From Neisseria sp. MVDL19-042950 (GTDB lineage: Bacteria; Pseudomonadota; Gammaproteobacteria; Burkholderiales; Neisseriaceae): a stretch of 64,000 nucleotides of DNA. The notes under the pieces were generated by a model, which was not told where the DNA came from, did no database searches, and saw nothing but the letters and a program-made list of their open reading frames with translations. A program made the translations under genes and the position numbers. The stretch is taken from the NCBI RefSeq assembly GCF_030504625.1, contig NZ_JAUKWH010000002.1, positions 267,262 through 331,261 on the forward strand, read 5' to 3'. Shown piece after piece: positions 7,841-17,049 of the stretch. The first letter of the stretch is position 1; every line of letters starts with the position of its first letter.

Positions 7841-9556
7841 ATGAATAACCTAACCCAAATCCTATCCCCAACTCTCCCACAAACCACTCTAATCGCCACT
7901 AACCCCGATTGGATACGTGCGGACTTTAACCATGCTGTTCTCTACCTTTCAGGCCGTCTGAAAGAGCAGAATGTGCAAACCGCCGCATTATGGTTTGAAG
8001 ATGCGGCATTGTTCGCCTGTGCCGTATTGGCTGCTTGGCATGCCGGAGTGAAAGTTTTATTGTTGCCCAATCTGGCACAAGAAAATGCGGAGTGGGGCGG
8101 CTTTGCGGATGTTTGGTTGACGGATGCACCGCATGAAAAAGCGTTTTCAGACGGCCTCCATGCAAATAAGGTTTACGACATTCCCGCTGTGTTAAGCGAC
8201 ATGCCGTCTGAAATCGATCTGCCGGAAAACCGGCAAATTCCCGAGAATGCGGAGGCATATTTGAAAACATCCGGCTCTACAGGCGGGGCGCAGATTATCG
8301 TAAAAACGGCCGCCCAAATGCAGGCCGAGGCCTTGGCTTTGGTCGATGTGGTTCCGTTCACGCAAGAAGAAGCCGTTGTGGTCGGCAGCGTCAGCCCGCA
8401 GCATTTATACGGTTTTACGTTCCGTTTTGCTCTGCCGCTCACCATGGGCTGGACAATGGAACGGCAACAAAACGTCTACCCCGAAACCCTGCTTGCCGCT
8501 ACCTCGGCACATCGGCGGGTGGTGTGGATTGCCAGCCCCGCCTTGCTTAACCGGCTGGGCGAGGCTCGAAATTGGCAGGCCGTCGGGCATAAAATTGCCG
8601 GCATTGTGTCGGCGGGAGGGGCATTGCCTAAAAGCACTGCCGATTTGCTGGCACAACATGCTGTTATGCCGTTTGAAATCTACGGCAGCACCGAAACCGG
8701 CGTAATTGCCTACCGCCGCCATCAAAAGCCGTGGCAACCGTTTGGCTCTGTTTCCATCGGACAAGATAACGACGGCGCATTGTGGGCGGAATCACCGTGG
8801 ACGGCAGGCCGCCAGCAAACTGCCGATGTTATCGAGCCGCAAAACGACGGCTTTATATTGCTTGGCCGCAAAGACCGCATCATCAAATTCGAAGACAAAC
8901 GCGTATCGCTCACCCGTATCGAGCACGATCTGCTTGCTCATAAATGGATTGCCGATGCTCATTGCGGTCTGCATCCGCAACATAAACGGCTGGCCGTTTG
9001 GGCGGCATTGAATTCAGACGGCATTCAGGCGTTAAGGGAACAGGGCAGGGCAGCGGTATCGGCCGCATTGAAGAAACATCTCGCCGTCACACAGGATACC
9101 ATCGCCTTGCCGCGCTACTGGCGTTTTGCTGCATCTTTGCCGCGTAATGCGCAGTCGAAAATTACTACCGTCGATTTTCAGACGGCCTTTACCGAGGCAT
9201 TAACCGCTCCCGAATGGCAACAGAGGCCGTCTGAAAATGACGGAGCATACCGCTTCAACGCCTGCGTGCCGCTCGATTTAAGCTATTTCGGCGGACACTT
9301 CGCCAATTTTCCGTTGGTGCCCGGCGTGGTGGAATTGCAATGGGTGCGCGATTTGGCGGAGCGTTTCGAGTGGGGCAGAAGCAGCATCATTCGTGTGGAA
9401 AACTTAAAATACCAGCAATTTCTGCGCCCGAATGACGAAGTGTCTGCTGAGCTGAAATACGACGCTGAAAAAAGCAAGTTAACTTTTAAATTGGAAAATC
9501 AAGAAGCGGTATGTGCTTCGGGGCGGATTGTGTTTGGGGCGTTTGAGGCCGTCTGA
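7841..9556 (+). CDS. Fusion of acyl/aryl-AMP ligase and hotdog dehydratase, APE cluster
   Basis: 571 residues. Residues 1 to about 460 are an AMP-binding enzyme: the phosphate loop LKTSGSTGG, the motif YGSTETGVIAYR, the hinge-region FILLGRKDRIIKFEDKRVSL, and a late lysine in PRNAQSKI. Residues about 470-571 are a FabA/FabZ-like hotdog: GGHFANFPLVPGVVELQWV resembles the active-site segment of ApeI-type dehydratases. In studied clusters ligase (ApeH) and dehydratase (ApeI) are separate adjacent proteins; here no stop separates them. It should activate the aromatic starter onto an ACP and dehydrate hydroxyacyl-ACP intermediates. The coding sequence holds five DUS copies, an unusually high number. 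Confidence 0.88.
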   Translation: MNNLTQILSPTLPQTTLIATNPDWIRADFNHAVLYLSGRLKEQNVQTAALWFEDAALFACAVLAAWHAGVKVLLLPNLAQENAEWGGFADVWLTDAPHEKAFSDGLHANKVYDIPAVLSDMPSEIDLPENRQIPENAEAYLKTSGSTGGAQIIVKTAAQMQAEALALVDVVPFTQEEAVVVGSVSPQHLYGFTFRFALPLTMGWTMERQQNVYPETLLAATSAHRRVVWIASPALLNRLGEARNWQAVGHKIAGIVSAGGALPKSTADLLAQHAVMPFEIYGSTETGVIAYRRHQKPWQPFGSVSIGQDNDGALWAESPWTAGRQQTADVIEPQNDGFILLGRKDRIIKFEDKRVSLTRIEHDLLAHKWIADAHCGLHPQHKRLAVWAALNSDGIQALREQGRAAVSAALKKHLAVTQDTIALPRYWRFAASLPRNAQSKITTVDFQTAFTEALTAPEWQQRPSENDGAYRFNACVPLDLSYFGGHFANFPLVPGVVELQWVRDLAERFEWGRSSIIRVENLKYQQFLRPNDEVSAELKYDAEKSKLTFKLENQEAVCASGRIVFGAFEAV

Positions 9557-9613
9557 AAAAGAATTACAAATACCGGATTGATAGATGTAGTTTTAATAAT
9601 TTAAAAACAGAAA

Positions 9614-10330
9614 ATGATGAAAATCCTAGCCCTGATCCCCCATTACAACCATCCTGCCACCGTCGCCCAAGTCGCCCAAGCCATGCGCGGTTTTGGTTTG
9701 GATGTGTTGATAGTCGACGACGGTTCGCGCCAAGAATGCAAAGAGGTATTGCAGCAAATTGTTTCAGACGGCATCGAAGTATTATATCGACCTGTAAACG
9801 GCGGCAAAGGGGCTGCGGTGAAAAGCGGTCTGAAATATGCCGAACAGCTCGGCTACACCCACGTTTTGCAAGTAGATGCCGATGCACAACATTGTTTGGA
9901 CGACACGCCGAAGCTGCTCGAAGCGGCTGCGCAACACCCCGAAACGGTTATTTGCGGTTGGCCGCAATACGGCAGCGATGCGCCGAAATCGCGTTTGTAC
10001 GGGCGCAAAATCACTGATTTTTGGAATATGATCCACACCGCATCTACCGACATCAAAGACGGTATGTGCGGTTTCCGCCTTTATCCGCTCGCCCCCGCAT
10101 TGGCGGCGATACGCGAAGAATATGTGGGCGACCGCATGGATTTTGACACTGAAATTCTGATACGCCTCTATTGGCGGGGTATCAAGCCGGTATGGATCAA
10201 AACGCCGGTGAAATACGAAACCGGCGGCGTGTCGCACTTCAATGCTTGGGAAGACAATGTGCGCATCAGCAAAATGCACGCACGGTTGTTTTTTGAGATG
10301 CTGGGGCGGCGGTTGCACGGAAGAATGTGA
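9614..10330 (+). CDS. Family 2 glycosyltransferase, APE cluster
   Basis: 238 residues; ATG 9614 and 9617 are both possible. The GT-A fold is shown by LIPHYNHP at the N-terminus, LIVDDGS, NGGKGAAVKSG and the metal-binding QVDADAQH. The middle and end (GMCGFRLYPL, VKYETGGVSHFN) resemble dolichyl-phosphate mannose synthase-like enzymes. It probably adds a sugar during assembly of the polyene lipid at the cytoplasmic face of the inner membrane. In several other APE clusters this domain is fused with the acyltransferase that here is the next separate gene. Confidence 0.85.
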   Translation: MMKILALIPHYNHPATVAQVAQAMRGFGLDVLIVDDGSRQECKEVLQQIVSDGIEVLYRPVNGGKGAAVKSGLKYAEQLGYTHVLQVDADAQHCLDDTPKLLEAAAQHPETVICGWPQYGSDAPKSRLYGRKITDFWNMIHTASTDIKDGMCGFRLYPLAPALAAIREEYVGDRMDFDTEILIRLYWRGIKPVWIKTPVKYETGGVSHFNAWEDNVRISKMHARLFFEMLGRRLHGRM

Positions 10331-10398
10331 AAGCAGCCTGTTGGCAGATTTAACAACAACGAAATGCAAAAAAAGTGAAAATTAATTTAATGTCAGGG

Positions 10399-10425
10399 TT
10401 GAATGCCCGACTTTCTCTCTACAAT
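10399..10425 (+). promoter_or_regulatory. Candidate sigma-70 promoter before the acyltransferase gene
   Basis: TTGAAT at 10399-10404 and TACAAT at 10420-10425 are separated by 15 bases, shorter than the optimum 17. They lie in the 113-base gap before the acyltransferase gene. Weak prediction from motif reading only. Confidence 0.3.
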
Positions 10426-10443
10426 TGAGGCCGTCTGAAAATT

Positions 10444-11385
10444 ATGGCTGATGCTAAAAACCCCGATCACTGGGCTGCCCAAAACGAACGCGGCAGCCGT
10501 TTGTTTCTGGCGATAACCACGCTGATGGTGCGCTGGCTTCCTGCATTTTTGATGCAGCCGTGTATCTGGTTTGTGGTGCTGTATTTTTATATTACTGCGC
10601 CCAAGCAGCGGCGCAATATCGCCCGCTATCAGGCACGGTTAAAAGCGGCTTTTCCCGATGTGAAGCTGCCTGCCCGTATGCCGGTGTTGAAACAGTTTAT
10701 CGCATTCGGTCAGGCAATTTGCGACCGTTTTGCCGTGTGGCAGCGCAAAATCCGTTATGCAGATTTGGTGCTGCACGATCCGGACAATGTGTATGCCGAT
10801 ATCGACGACCGCAGTTTGCGCGGGCAGATTCTGGTGTGCTCTCATCTGGGCAATGTGGAAGTGTGCCGTGCATTGGTTTCGCACCATAAAGGCTTTAAAC
10901 TCAATGTGTTGGTACATAGCCGTCATGCGCAGGCATTTAATGAAGCGCTAACGAAAGCAGGGGCGGATGAAATCCAGTTGATTCAGGTAACGGATTTGGA
11001 TGCTTCGGTAATGATGGAGTTGCACAACCGCCTCGATCAGGGGGAATGGATTGCTATAGCCGCCGACCGCGTGCCGGTACGCGGTGCCAAAACCGTACCG
11101 GTAAGGTTTTTAGGAAAAGAAGCCGATATGCCGCAAGGAGCTTGGCTGTTGGCCGGATTGCTGAAAACACGTGTGAATACTTTGTTCTGCATCATGCAAA
11201 ACGGGCGTTACCACTTGAAATTACAACGCTTTATCGATTGCTCAAACTGGAAGCGGGGAGAGCGCAATGCAGCCGTAACCGCGGCTGCCCAATCTTTCGC
11301 CGACCGTTTGGCGGAAGAGTGCGCCGCCGCACCGCTTCAATGGTTTAATTTTTACGATTTCTGGAAAGACGAAACACATGGCTAA
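10444..11385 (+). CDS. LpxL/HtrB-family acyltransferase, APE cluster
   Basis: 313 residues. An N-terminal membrane helix is present near residues 30-50 (CIWFVVLYFYITA). The LpxL/HtrB-type signature is visible: SHLGNVEVCRAL gives the HX4E catalytic pair (as H-L-G-N-V-E), and IAADRVPV with a following GA-KTVPVRF corresponds to the later conserved blocks. These enzymes move an acyl chain from ACP onto a lipid acceptor at the inner membrane. In the cluster it likely acylates the lipid-linked carrier of the aryl polyene. Its end overlaps the thioesterase start by 8 bases. A DUS lies just before the start codon. Confidence 0.85.
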   Translation: MADAKNPDHWAAQNERGSRLFLAITTLMVRWLPAFLMQPCIWFVVLYFYITAPKQRRNIARYQARLKAAFPDVKLPARMPVLKQFIAFGQAICDRFAVWQRKIRYADLVLHDPDNVYADIDDRSLRGQILVCSHLGNVEVCRALVSHHKGFKLNVLVHSRHAQAFNEALTKAGADEIQLIQVTDLDASVMMELHNRLDQGEWIAIAADRVPVRGAKTVPVRFLGKEADMPQGAWLLAGLLKTRVNTLFCIMQNGRYHLKLQRFIDCSNWKRGERNAAVTAAAQSFADRLAEECAAAPLQWFNFYDFWKDETHG

Positions 11386-11815
11386 ACATGTTTATTGCCG
11401 CCATAGCATTGAAATAGAAGTGCCTTTTTTTGATGTTGATGCCATGCATATTGTTTGGCACGGGCATTACGTGAAGTATCTGGAAGTGGCTCGTTGTGCG
11501 TTTTTATCCGAAATTGGTTACGACTATACCGAAATGGGGCGGCAGGGCTTCAGTTGGCCCGTAGTGCAGATGAATTTGAAATATGTGAAGCCCGCCCGTT
11601 TCGGCCAAAAAATCCGCGTGGATTTGGAGGTGGTGGAAATTGAAAGCTGCCTGCGGATTGATTACACGATTGTGGATGCCGAAAGCGGTATGAAACTCAC
11701 CAAAGCCGGCACTACTCAGGCAGCCGTATCGCTCGAAAGCGGAGAAATGCAGTTTCAAACCCCTGAAAGTTGGCTGAAAGCAGTTCGGGAACATCACAGC
11801 TTTCAGGCCGTCTGA
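11378..11815 (+). CDS. 4HBT-type thioesterase, APE cluster
   Basis: 145 residues, overlapping the acyltransferase by 8 bases. It is a YbgC-like hotdog thioesterase: the sequence FFDVDAMHIVWHGHYVKYLE contains the Asp of the active site and the H-G-x-Y-x-K-Y-x-E segment typical of the family. It would release or edit acyl groups from ACP or CoA. An equivalent thioesterase occurs at this position (near ApeK) in other APE clusters. A DUS overlaps the stop codon. Confidence 0.87.
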   Translation: MAKHVYCRHSIEIEVPFFDVDAMHIVWHGHYVKYLEVARCAFLSEIGYDYTEMGRQGFSWPVVQMNLKYVKPARFGQKIRVDLEVVEIESCLRIDYTIVDAESGMKLTKAGTTQAAVSLESGEMQFQTPESWLKAVREHHSFQAV

Positions 11816-11847
11816 AAATAATATGGCCCGTTTGAATGGAGAAACCG

Positions 11848-12576
11848 ATGATGCTTGCCGATATGCTGAACCACCGCCGTGCCGTACGGCATTACGATGC
11901 GGATAAAAAAGTAGACAGCGAAAAAGTGCGTGAATGTTTGCGGTTGGCGCAACTTGCGCCGAGCAGTTCCAATATGCAGCTTTACGAGTTTTACCATATT
12001 ACCGATCCGGAAACACTAAAGCAGCTTGCCGTTGCCTGTTTGAGCCAAGGGGCGGCAACAACCGCACCGCAAATGGTGGTGTTTGTTACCCGTCAGGATT
12101 TATACCGCGAGCGTGCGCGAACCGTGTTGGATTTCGAGCGCGGCAATCTCAATCGTAACAGCCCGCCCGAAAAAGTACCCGGCCGTCTGAAAAAAAGTGA
12201 ATTTTATTACGGCAAACTGTTGCCGTTTATCTATGCACGCTGTTTCGGCTTGCTCGGGCTGCTGCGTAAAATTCTTACCCTCAGCGCCAGCCTGTTCCGC
12301 CCGGTTGTAGTGGATGTTTCCGAAGCAGACGTGCGCACGGTGGTTCATAAAAGCTGTGGTTTGGCAGCGCAAACTTTTATGCTGGCCATGGCCGAGCAGG
12401 GCTACGACACTTGCCCGATGGAAGGGCTGGACAGCCGTATGGCCAAACGCATTCTCAAATTACCGCGCGGTGCCGAAATCAACATGATTGTGGCTTGCGG
12501 CATACGTAAAGAGGGCAGGGGCATTTGGGGCGAGCGCTTCCGTTTGCCGTTTGAAGATGTTTACCGTGAAATCTGA
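11848..12576 (+). CDS. Nitroreductase-family flavoprotein in APE cluster
   Basis: 242 residues from ATG 11848, preferred because GGAG lies six bases upstream; ATG 11836 is also in frame. The N-terminal block MLNHRRAVRHYDADKKV and LRLAQLAPSSSNMQLYEFY form the FMN-binding start of the nitroreductase fold. The C-terminal GYDTCPMEGLDSRMAKRIL and VACGIRKEGRGIWGERFRLPFEDV are also typical. The family reduces nitro groups, quinones or other electrophiles with NAD(P)H. Its role in APE synthesis is unclear: it occupies the interval between thioesterase and LolA-like gene where I would expect other cluster genes. It contains an internal DUS near 12181. Confidence 0.82.
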   Translation: MMLADMLNHRRAVRHYDADKKVDSEKVRECLRLAQLAPSSSNMQLYEFYHITDPETLKQLAVACLSQGAATTAPQMVVFVTRQDLYRERARTVLDFERGNLNRNSPPEKVPGRLKKSEFYYGKLLPFIYARCFGLLGLLRKILTLSASLFRPVVVDVSEADVRTVVHKSCGLAAQTFMLAMAEQGYDTCPMEGLDSRMAKRILKLPRGAEINMIVACGIRKEGRGIWGERFRLPFEDVYREI

Positions 12577-12591
12577 TTTTAAAGGAACATA

Positions 12592-13188
12592 ATGAGAAAA
12601 CTGATATTTACTGCCGCACTAAGCCTATTCAGCCCGCTGATTTGGGCTTTTGGTACGGCGGATTTGGCTCAAACCCTGCAAAAACCCGATAATGTACAAG
12701 GAGCCTTTACCCAGCAACGTTATTTAAAATCGTTGACCAAGCCGATGACAACCAATGGCCGGTTTGTGCTGCTGCCGAAAAAAGGCCTGCTGTGGCATAT
12801 GCAAAAACCGTTCGACAACCGTCTGCGCGTACGTTCAGACGGCATCACGCAATGGAACGGAAAAAATTGGACAACGGCAAACCCGAGTAAAATGAGCGGA
12901 CAATCGCAGCAAATCAAACTGTTTTTAGACTTATTGGGTGGCAATACAACCGGTTTGGAAAAACAGTTTAACCTGCAACTTTCCGGCACCCAGCAAAAAT
13001 GGATGCTGCGTTTAGACCCGAAAACCGCACTGATGAAACAGATTTTTACCCGTATCGACATCAGCGGCGACAATGTGGTTCGCCGTATTGAATTGGATGA
13101 AAAGCAGGGTGATAAAACTGTTATGCTGTTTGAAAATGTAAAAACCGGTCAAACTTTAGATGAATTCGCAAAACAGGCGTTACAGTAG
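12592..13188 (+). CDS. LolA-like periplasmic lipid carrier, APE cluster
   Basis: 198 residues with AAGGAA before ATG 12592 and a signal peptide (residues 1-19, SPLIWAFG). Features of the LolA fold are NVQGAFTQQRYLKSLTKPM, then GRFVLLPKKGLLWHMQKPFDNRLRV and the basic, hydrophobic beta-strands that follow. LolA homologues ferry lipidated molecules across the periplasm. In APE clusters the LolA-like protein is assumed to help move the polyene lipid to the outer membrane. It is followed by the MlaC-like gene after 38 bases. Confidence 0.85.
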   Translation: MRKLIFTAALSLFSPLIWAFGTADLAQTLQKPDNVQGAFTQQRYLKSLTKPMTTNGRFVLLPKKGLLWHMQKPFDNRLRVRSDGITQWNGKNWTTANPSKMSGQSQQIKLFLDLLGGNTTGLEKQFNLQLSGTQQKWMLRLDPKTALMKQIFTRIDISGDNVVRRIELDEKQGDKTVMLFENVKTGQTLDEFAKQALQ

Positions 13189-13226
13189 AAACCGTTGACA
13201 TATTCGGGTTCGAAAAAGGAGACTTT

Positions 13227-13844
13227 ATGAATAAATTGATGACTTTACTGGCTGTACCTGCAATCGTGATCGCTGCCCCTTGTGCTGCCGCACAAACCAC
13301 CGGGCATCCTTCGCAAGTGCAACTGCAACAGAATATGGATACCGTATTGCAGATAGCACGGAATAAATCATTGAACGAGCAGCAGAAAATCAAACAGATC
13401 GAACGCTATGCCAACCGTTATCTGGATTATCAGCGCATTTCCGCATTGGCGGTCGGTTTACCATGGCGGCAATTTACGCCCAAACAAAAAACCGACTTCA
13501 TTGATGCGTTCAAAGAAATGATTATCGGCATGTATTCCCATTCTGCGTTGTTGGGTGCCGAAGATGCTCAAGTTAAACTATTGCCGAAGTTTGTTGAAAA
13601 CGGCAAAAATAAAGTGGATGTGTTTACCGAAGTGCGCACTAAAAACGGTAAACAATACGAAGTGGCATATCAACTGTATCAAGTCGGTTCGGTATACAAA
13701 GTCTATAATATCCGTGTGGACGGAGTGAGCTTGGTTACAGTTTATCGGAATCAATTCAATGAGTTGATCAAACAAAAAGGTGTTGACGGCACAATTGAAG
13801 TGCTGCGCAACAAAGGTTTGAAGAAAGCTGAATCCTTAAGCTGA
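13227..13844 (+). CDS. MlaC/Ttg2-family periplasmic phospholipid-binding protein
   Basis: 205 residues with a strong ribosome site (AAAAGGAG) and a signal peptide ending near AAAQTTG. The MlaC pattern is clear: YANRYLDYQRISALAVGLPWRQ near residues 70-90 and a C-terminal beta-sheet (VYKVYNIRVDGVSLVTVYRNQF). MlaC shuttles phospholipids between the inner-membrane MlaFEDB complex and the outer-membrane MlaA. None of those partners is nearby, so this is an orphan copy. Being last in the APE operon, next to LolA-like, it may handle the polyene lipid. A double terminator follows. Confidence 0.83.
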   Translation: MNKLMTLLAVPAIVIAAPCAAAQTTGHPSQVQLQQNMDTVLQIARNKSLNEQQKIKQIERYANRYLDYQRISALAVGLPWRQFTPKQKTDFIDAFKEMIIGMYSHSALLGAEDAQVKLLPKFVENGKNKVDVFTEVRTKNGKQYEVAYQLYQVGSVYKVYNIRVDGVSLVTVYRNQFNELIKQKGVDGTIEVLRNKGLKKAESLS

Positions 13845-13871
13845 GTCTTTAATCAGAGTACTGCTTATTAA

Positions 13872-13945
13872 AAGGCCGTCTGAAAAGATTTTGAATCAAA
13901 TTTTTCAGACGGCATTAAAAACCCCTTGCTTTTACAAGGGGTTTT
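13872..13945. terminator. Two hairpins ending the APE operon and ppiB
   Basis: First an inverted DUS pair with a 17-base loop (13872-13913). Second a GC-rich 11-bp stem with T-run on both sides (13918-13928 paired with 13935-13945). The second serves the convergent ppiB gene as well. Confidence 0.85.
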
Positions 13946-13970
13946 GTTTAGGTAATGTAAACCAATCTGA

Positions 13971-14462
13971 TTAAACGATTTCAGCTTTGGTAATCACAAC
14001 CGCATCTACCGGTACGTCGGAGTGATAGCCATGGTTTTTGGTTTTCACACCTTCAATGGCATCCACCACATCTTGGCCTTCCACCACTTTACCGAATACC
14101 GCATAGCCCCAACCGTGCAGGCTCGGCTCGGTATGGTTCAGGAACGTATTGTCTTTAGTGTTAATGAAAAATTGCGAAGAAGCAGAGTGGGGCGCTTGGG
14201 TGCGCGCCATTGCGATAGTGTATTTATCATTCTTCAAGCCGTTTTGGGCTTCATTCTGAATCGGAGCGCGACCGGCTTTTTCTTTCATGTTTTCATCCAT
14301 GCCACCGCCTTGAATCATGAAGCCTTTGATCACGCGATGGAAAATCAGTCCATCGTAGAAACCGTCTTTAACGTATTGCTCAAAGTTGGCAGCAGTAACC
14401 GGTGCTTTTTCGTGATCCAGCTCAATGCCGATGGTGCCGAAATTGGTGTGCAGTTTAATCAT
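13971..14462 (-). CDS. ppiB: Peptidyl-prolyl cis-trans isomerase, cyclophilin type (PpiB)
   Basis: 163 residues, start ATG 14462 with AAAGGAA upstream. It has no signal peptide, so it is cytoplasmic. Cyclophilin signatures are present: [14 protein letters not shown] (active-site Arg and Phe), ASSQFFINT and the final [17 protein letters not shown]. It accelerates prolyl isomerisation during protein folding. Length and sequence fit PpiB. It is in line with trxB on the minus strand but separated by an inverted-DUS terminator. Confidence 0.95.
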   Translation of the reverse strand: MIKLHTNFGTIGIELDHEKAPVTAANFEQYVKDGFYDGLIFHRVIKGFMIQGGGMDENMKEKAGRAPIQNEAQNGLKNDKYTIAMARTQAPHSASSQFFINTKDNTFLNHTEPSLHGWGYAVFGKVVEGQDVVDAIEGVKTKNHGYHSDVPVDAVVITKAEIV

Positions 14463-14500
14463 GGAAACATTCCTTTCGTTGGTTATATGAAATATCAGCC

Positions 14501-14531
14501 GAGGCCGTCTGAAAAGGTTTCAGACGGCCTG
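14501..14531 (-). terminator. Inverted-DUS terminator after trxB
   Basis: Two DUS copies in inverted orientation with a 3-base loop, 10 bases beyond the trxB stop, between trxB and ppiB. Confidence 0.75.
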
Positions 14532-14540
14532 TTGTTCAAA

Positions 14541-15524
<984 letters not shown>

Positions 15525-15598
15525 TCAAATGAAAAAACAGCTGTCCGAATAAGTAAAACAAAGCCGTTGAACAATATTTCAAACGGCCTCAGATTCAT

Positions 15599-16159
15599 TT
15601 AACGGCGGCGGCCAAAACCACTGCGGCGAGCCGGTTTGCGGTAATTAGGCTGTGCTTTGTTGGTTTGGCGATAAGTTGGTGCGGCTGCTTTATTTTGTGC
15701 AGGAACTGTTTTCGTATTCAATTGTTGGCTGGTGCGGCGTTGTGCCTGAGCCGATTGGTAATAATTGGCCTGAGCACGACGCACGGCAGGGGTATCGGCT
15801 TTGGCTTTTTGAAATTTGTTTGCTAAAGCATTGCCGATAAACGCTCCGGCGGCAGCTCCAATCAAACTTTGCAACAGCCAACTGCCGGTGGATTGATCGT
15901 AAATATATTGTTGGCCGTCTTTGCCTGTTACAGGTTCGCCATTATTGCCATTAGCCAAAAATTCAGCGGGAATGGTTTCCTGAACCGCACTGGCAGCCAG
16001 TTCATAAACAGTATTGTCTTGCTGACTATTTTGCTGCGCAAGTTGTTGTTGCAAAGCTTCGATTTGTTTTTGCTGCTGTTCAAGTTGCGCTTGAGTATTG
16101 TCTTTACAGGCAGTAAGTACAAATGCAGATAAAGCTGTTAAGGCAAGAATTCGTTTCAT
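15599..16159 (-). CDS. Lipoprotein with coiled coil and glycine-zipper segment
   Basis: 186 residues from ATG 16159 (the frame is open to 16219, but the lipoprotein signal begins here). Lipobox LTAC at residues 15-18. Residues 20-50 are a Gln-rich coiled coil (QLEQQQKQIEALQQQLAQQ). A hydrophobic glycine-zipper segment SLIGAAAGAFIGNALANKF lies near 107-125. The C-terminus is rich in Gln, Arg and Pro with a very basic end (RSGFGRRR). It resembles UPF0323/glycine-zipper lipoproteins of unknown function, probably in the outer membrane. Confidence 0.75.
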   Translation of the reverse strand: MKRILALTALSAFVLTACKDNTQAQLEQQQKQIEALQQQLAQQNSQQDNTVYELAASAVQETIPAEFLANGNNGEPVTGKDGQQYIYDQSTGSWLLQSLIGAAAGAFIGNALANKFQKAKADTPAVRRAQANYYQSAQAQRRTSQQLNTKTVPAQNKAAAPTYRQTNKAQPNYRKPARRSGFGRRR

Positions 16160-16378
16160 TATTGTTCCGTATAAGCTAGATAAACAGAGATAAAACGGCA
16201 ATGTGGCCGAGATTTCCAATGAAATTCAATATGGGGGAATACATCATTTTATCAAGAATCAAAAAATAGAATTAGGATTTAAAATTCATATCGGTTTTGT
16301 TGTGGGAAAGTTTAATAAATTTTTATATTCATTTATTCGCATAATCATAATTATGTTAAATTATTGCTATGAATATTT

Positions 16379-16429
16379 AACTGCATCTCTGAAAATCGGT
16401 TTAAATGATCAATCTTCAGAGATGCAGTT
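16379..16429 (-). terminator. Hairpin beyond the lipoprotein gene at 16445
   Basis: A perfect 15-bp inverted repeat (16379-16393 with 16415-16429) with a 21-base loop lies directly after the stop of the minus-strand lipoprotein gene. The T-run is weak. It uses no DUS, unlike most terminators here. Confidence 0.6.
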
Positions 16430-16444
16430 CAAATTTCAAATCAA

Positions 16445-16927
16445 CTATTGCAACGGCTTCATATGCATCACTTCCATCAGGAAGTTGGTAAATGCCGGAT
16501 TAGAAGGTTTGTTTTTCATATTGGGCCAACGTTGTTTCCAGCCTTTCAAAGCATTCTGGATATACAATTTAGACTGTTCGGTAGTAATGGCACCGCGTTG
16601 ACTATCTACTGCAGAACGCAGATAAACTTCATACATGCTGTCGTCTACAGAATTACGCCCAACTTGTTGAATGCGGAAACGGTTGAGATATTGTGCCGCT
16701 TGCACTTTGGTAAGCTGCCCTTGACTTACTTGATAGCTCAAACGGGTGGCTTCATCGCGAATTTTGGACACATCCGTCCAATGGCTTGCAGCCAAGCGAT
16801 AACTTTCCGACGGTTGCTTTTTCACATTCGTCGGGCGAACCGGCACTTCTTTCAACGTCGGCATGTAAATGGTTTCACAGCCGGCAAGTGCCCCCAATAA
16901 GAATAAGAGTGTGATATGCTTTTTCAT
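16445..16927 (-). CDS. Putative lipoprotein, conserved type, function unknown
   Basis: 160 residues from ATG 16927 (an alternative ATG at 16936 adds three residues). Lipobox LAGC at residues 14-17 after a good hydrophobic segment. The rest is mostly helical (ASHWTDVSKIRDEATRLSYQ, VQAAQYLNRFRIQQVGRNSVDDSMYEVYL), with two possible repeats of a helical unit. It is likely anchored to a membrane facing the periplasm. I do not recognise a family. Transcribed divergently from nothing close; cysK lies further downstream on the same strand's other side. Confidence 0.7.
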   Translation of the reverse strand: MKKHITLLFLLGALAGCETIYMPTLKEVPVRPTNVKKQPSESYRLAASHWTDVSKIRDEATRLSYQVSQGQLTKVQAAQYLNRFRIQQVGRNSVDDSMYEVYLRSAVDSQRGAITTEQSKLYIQNALKGWKQRWPNMKNKPSNPAFTNFLMEVMHMKPLQ

Positions 16928-17008
16928 ATCACACATTATAATCAGATTTAACAGATAATCCAACAATCAATTACAGGCATTTGCATCACATTAGCTTGTT
17001 TATACAGA

Positions 17009-17032
17009 AAAGGCCGTCTGAAAACGGCCTTT
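17009..17032 (-). terminator. Short hairpin after cysK containing a DUS
   Basis: A 9-bp GC-rich stem with a 6-base loop, where one arm is the first half of a DUS. It lies 18 bases beyond the cysK stop codon and also faces the promoter side of the neighbouring lipoprotein gene. Confidence 0.65.
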
Positions 17033-17049
17033 GAAATATCATGGAAATA

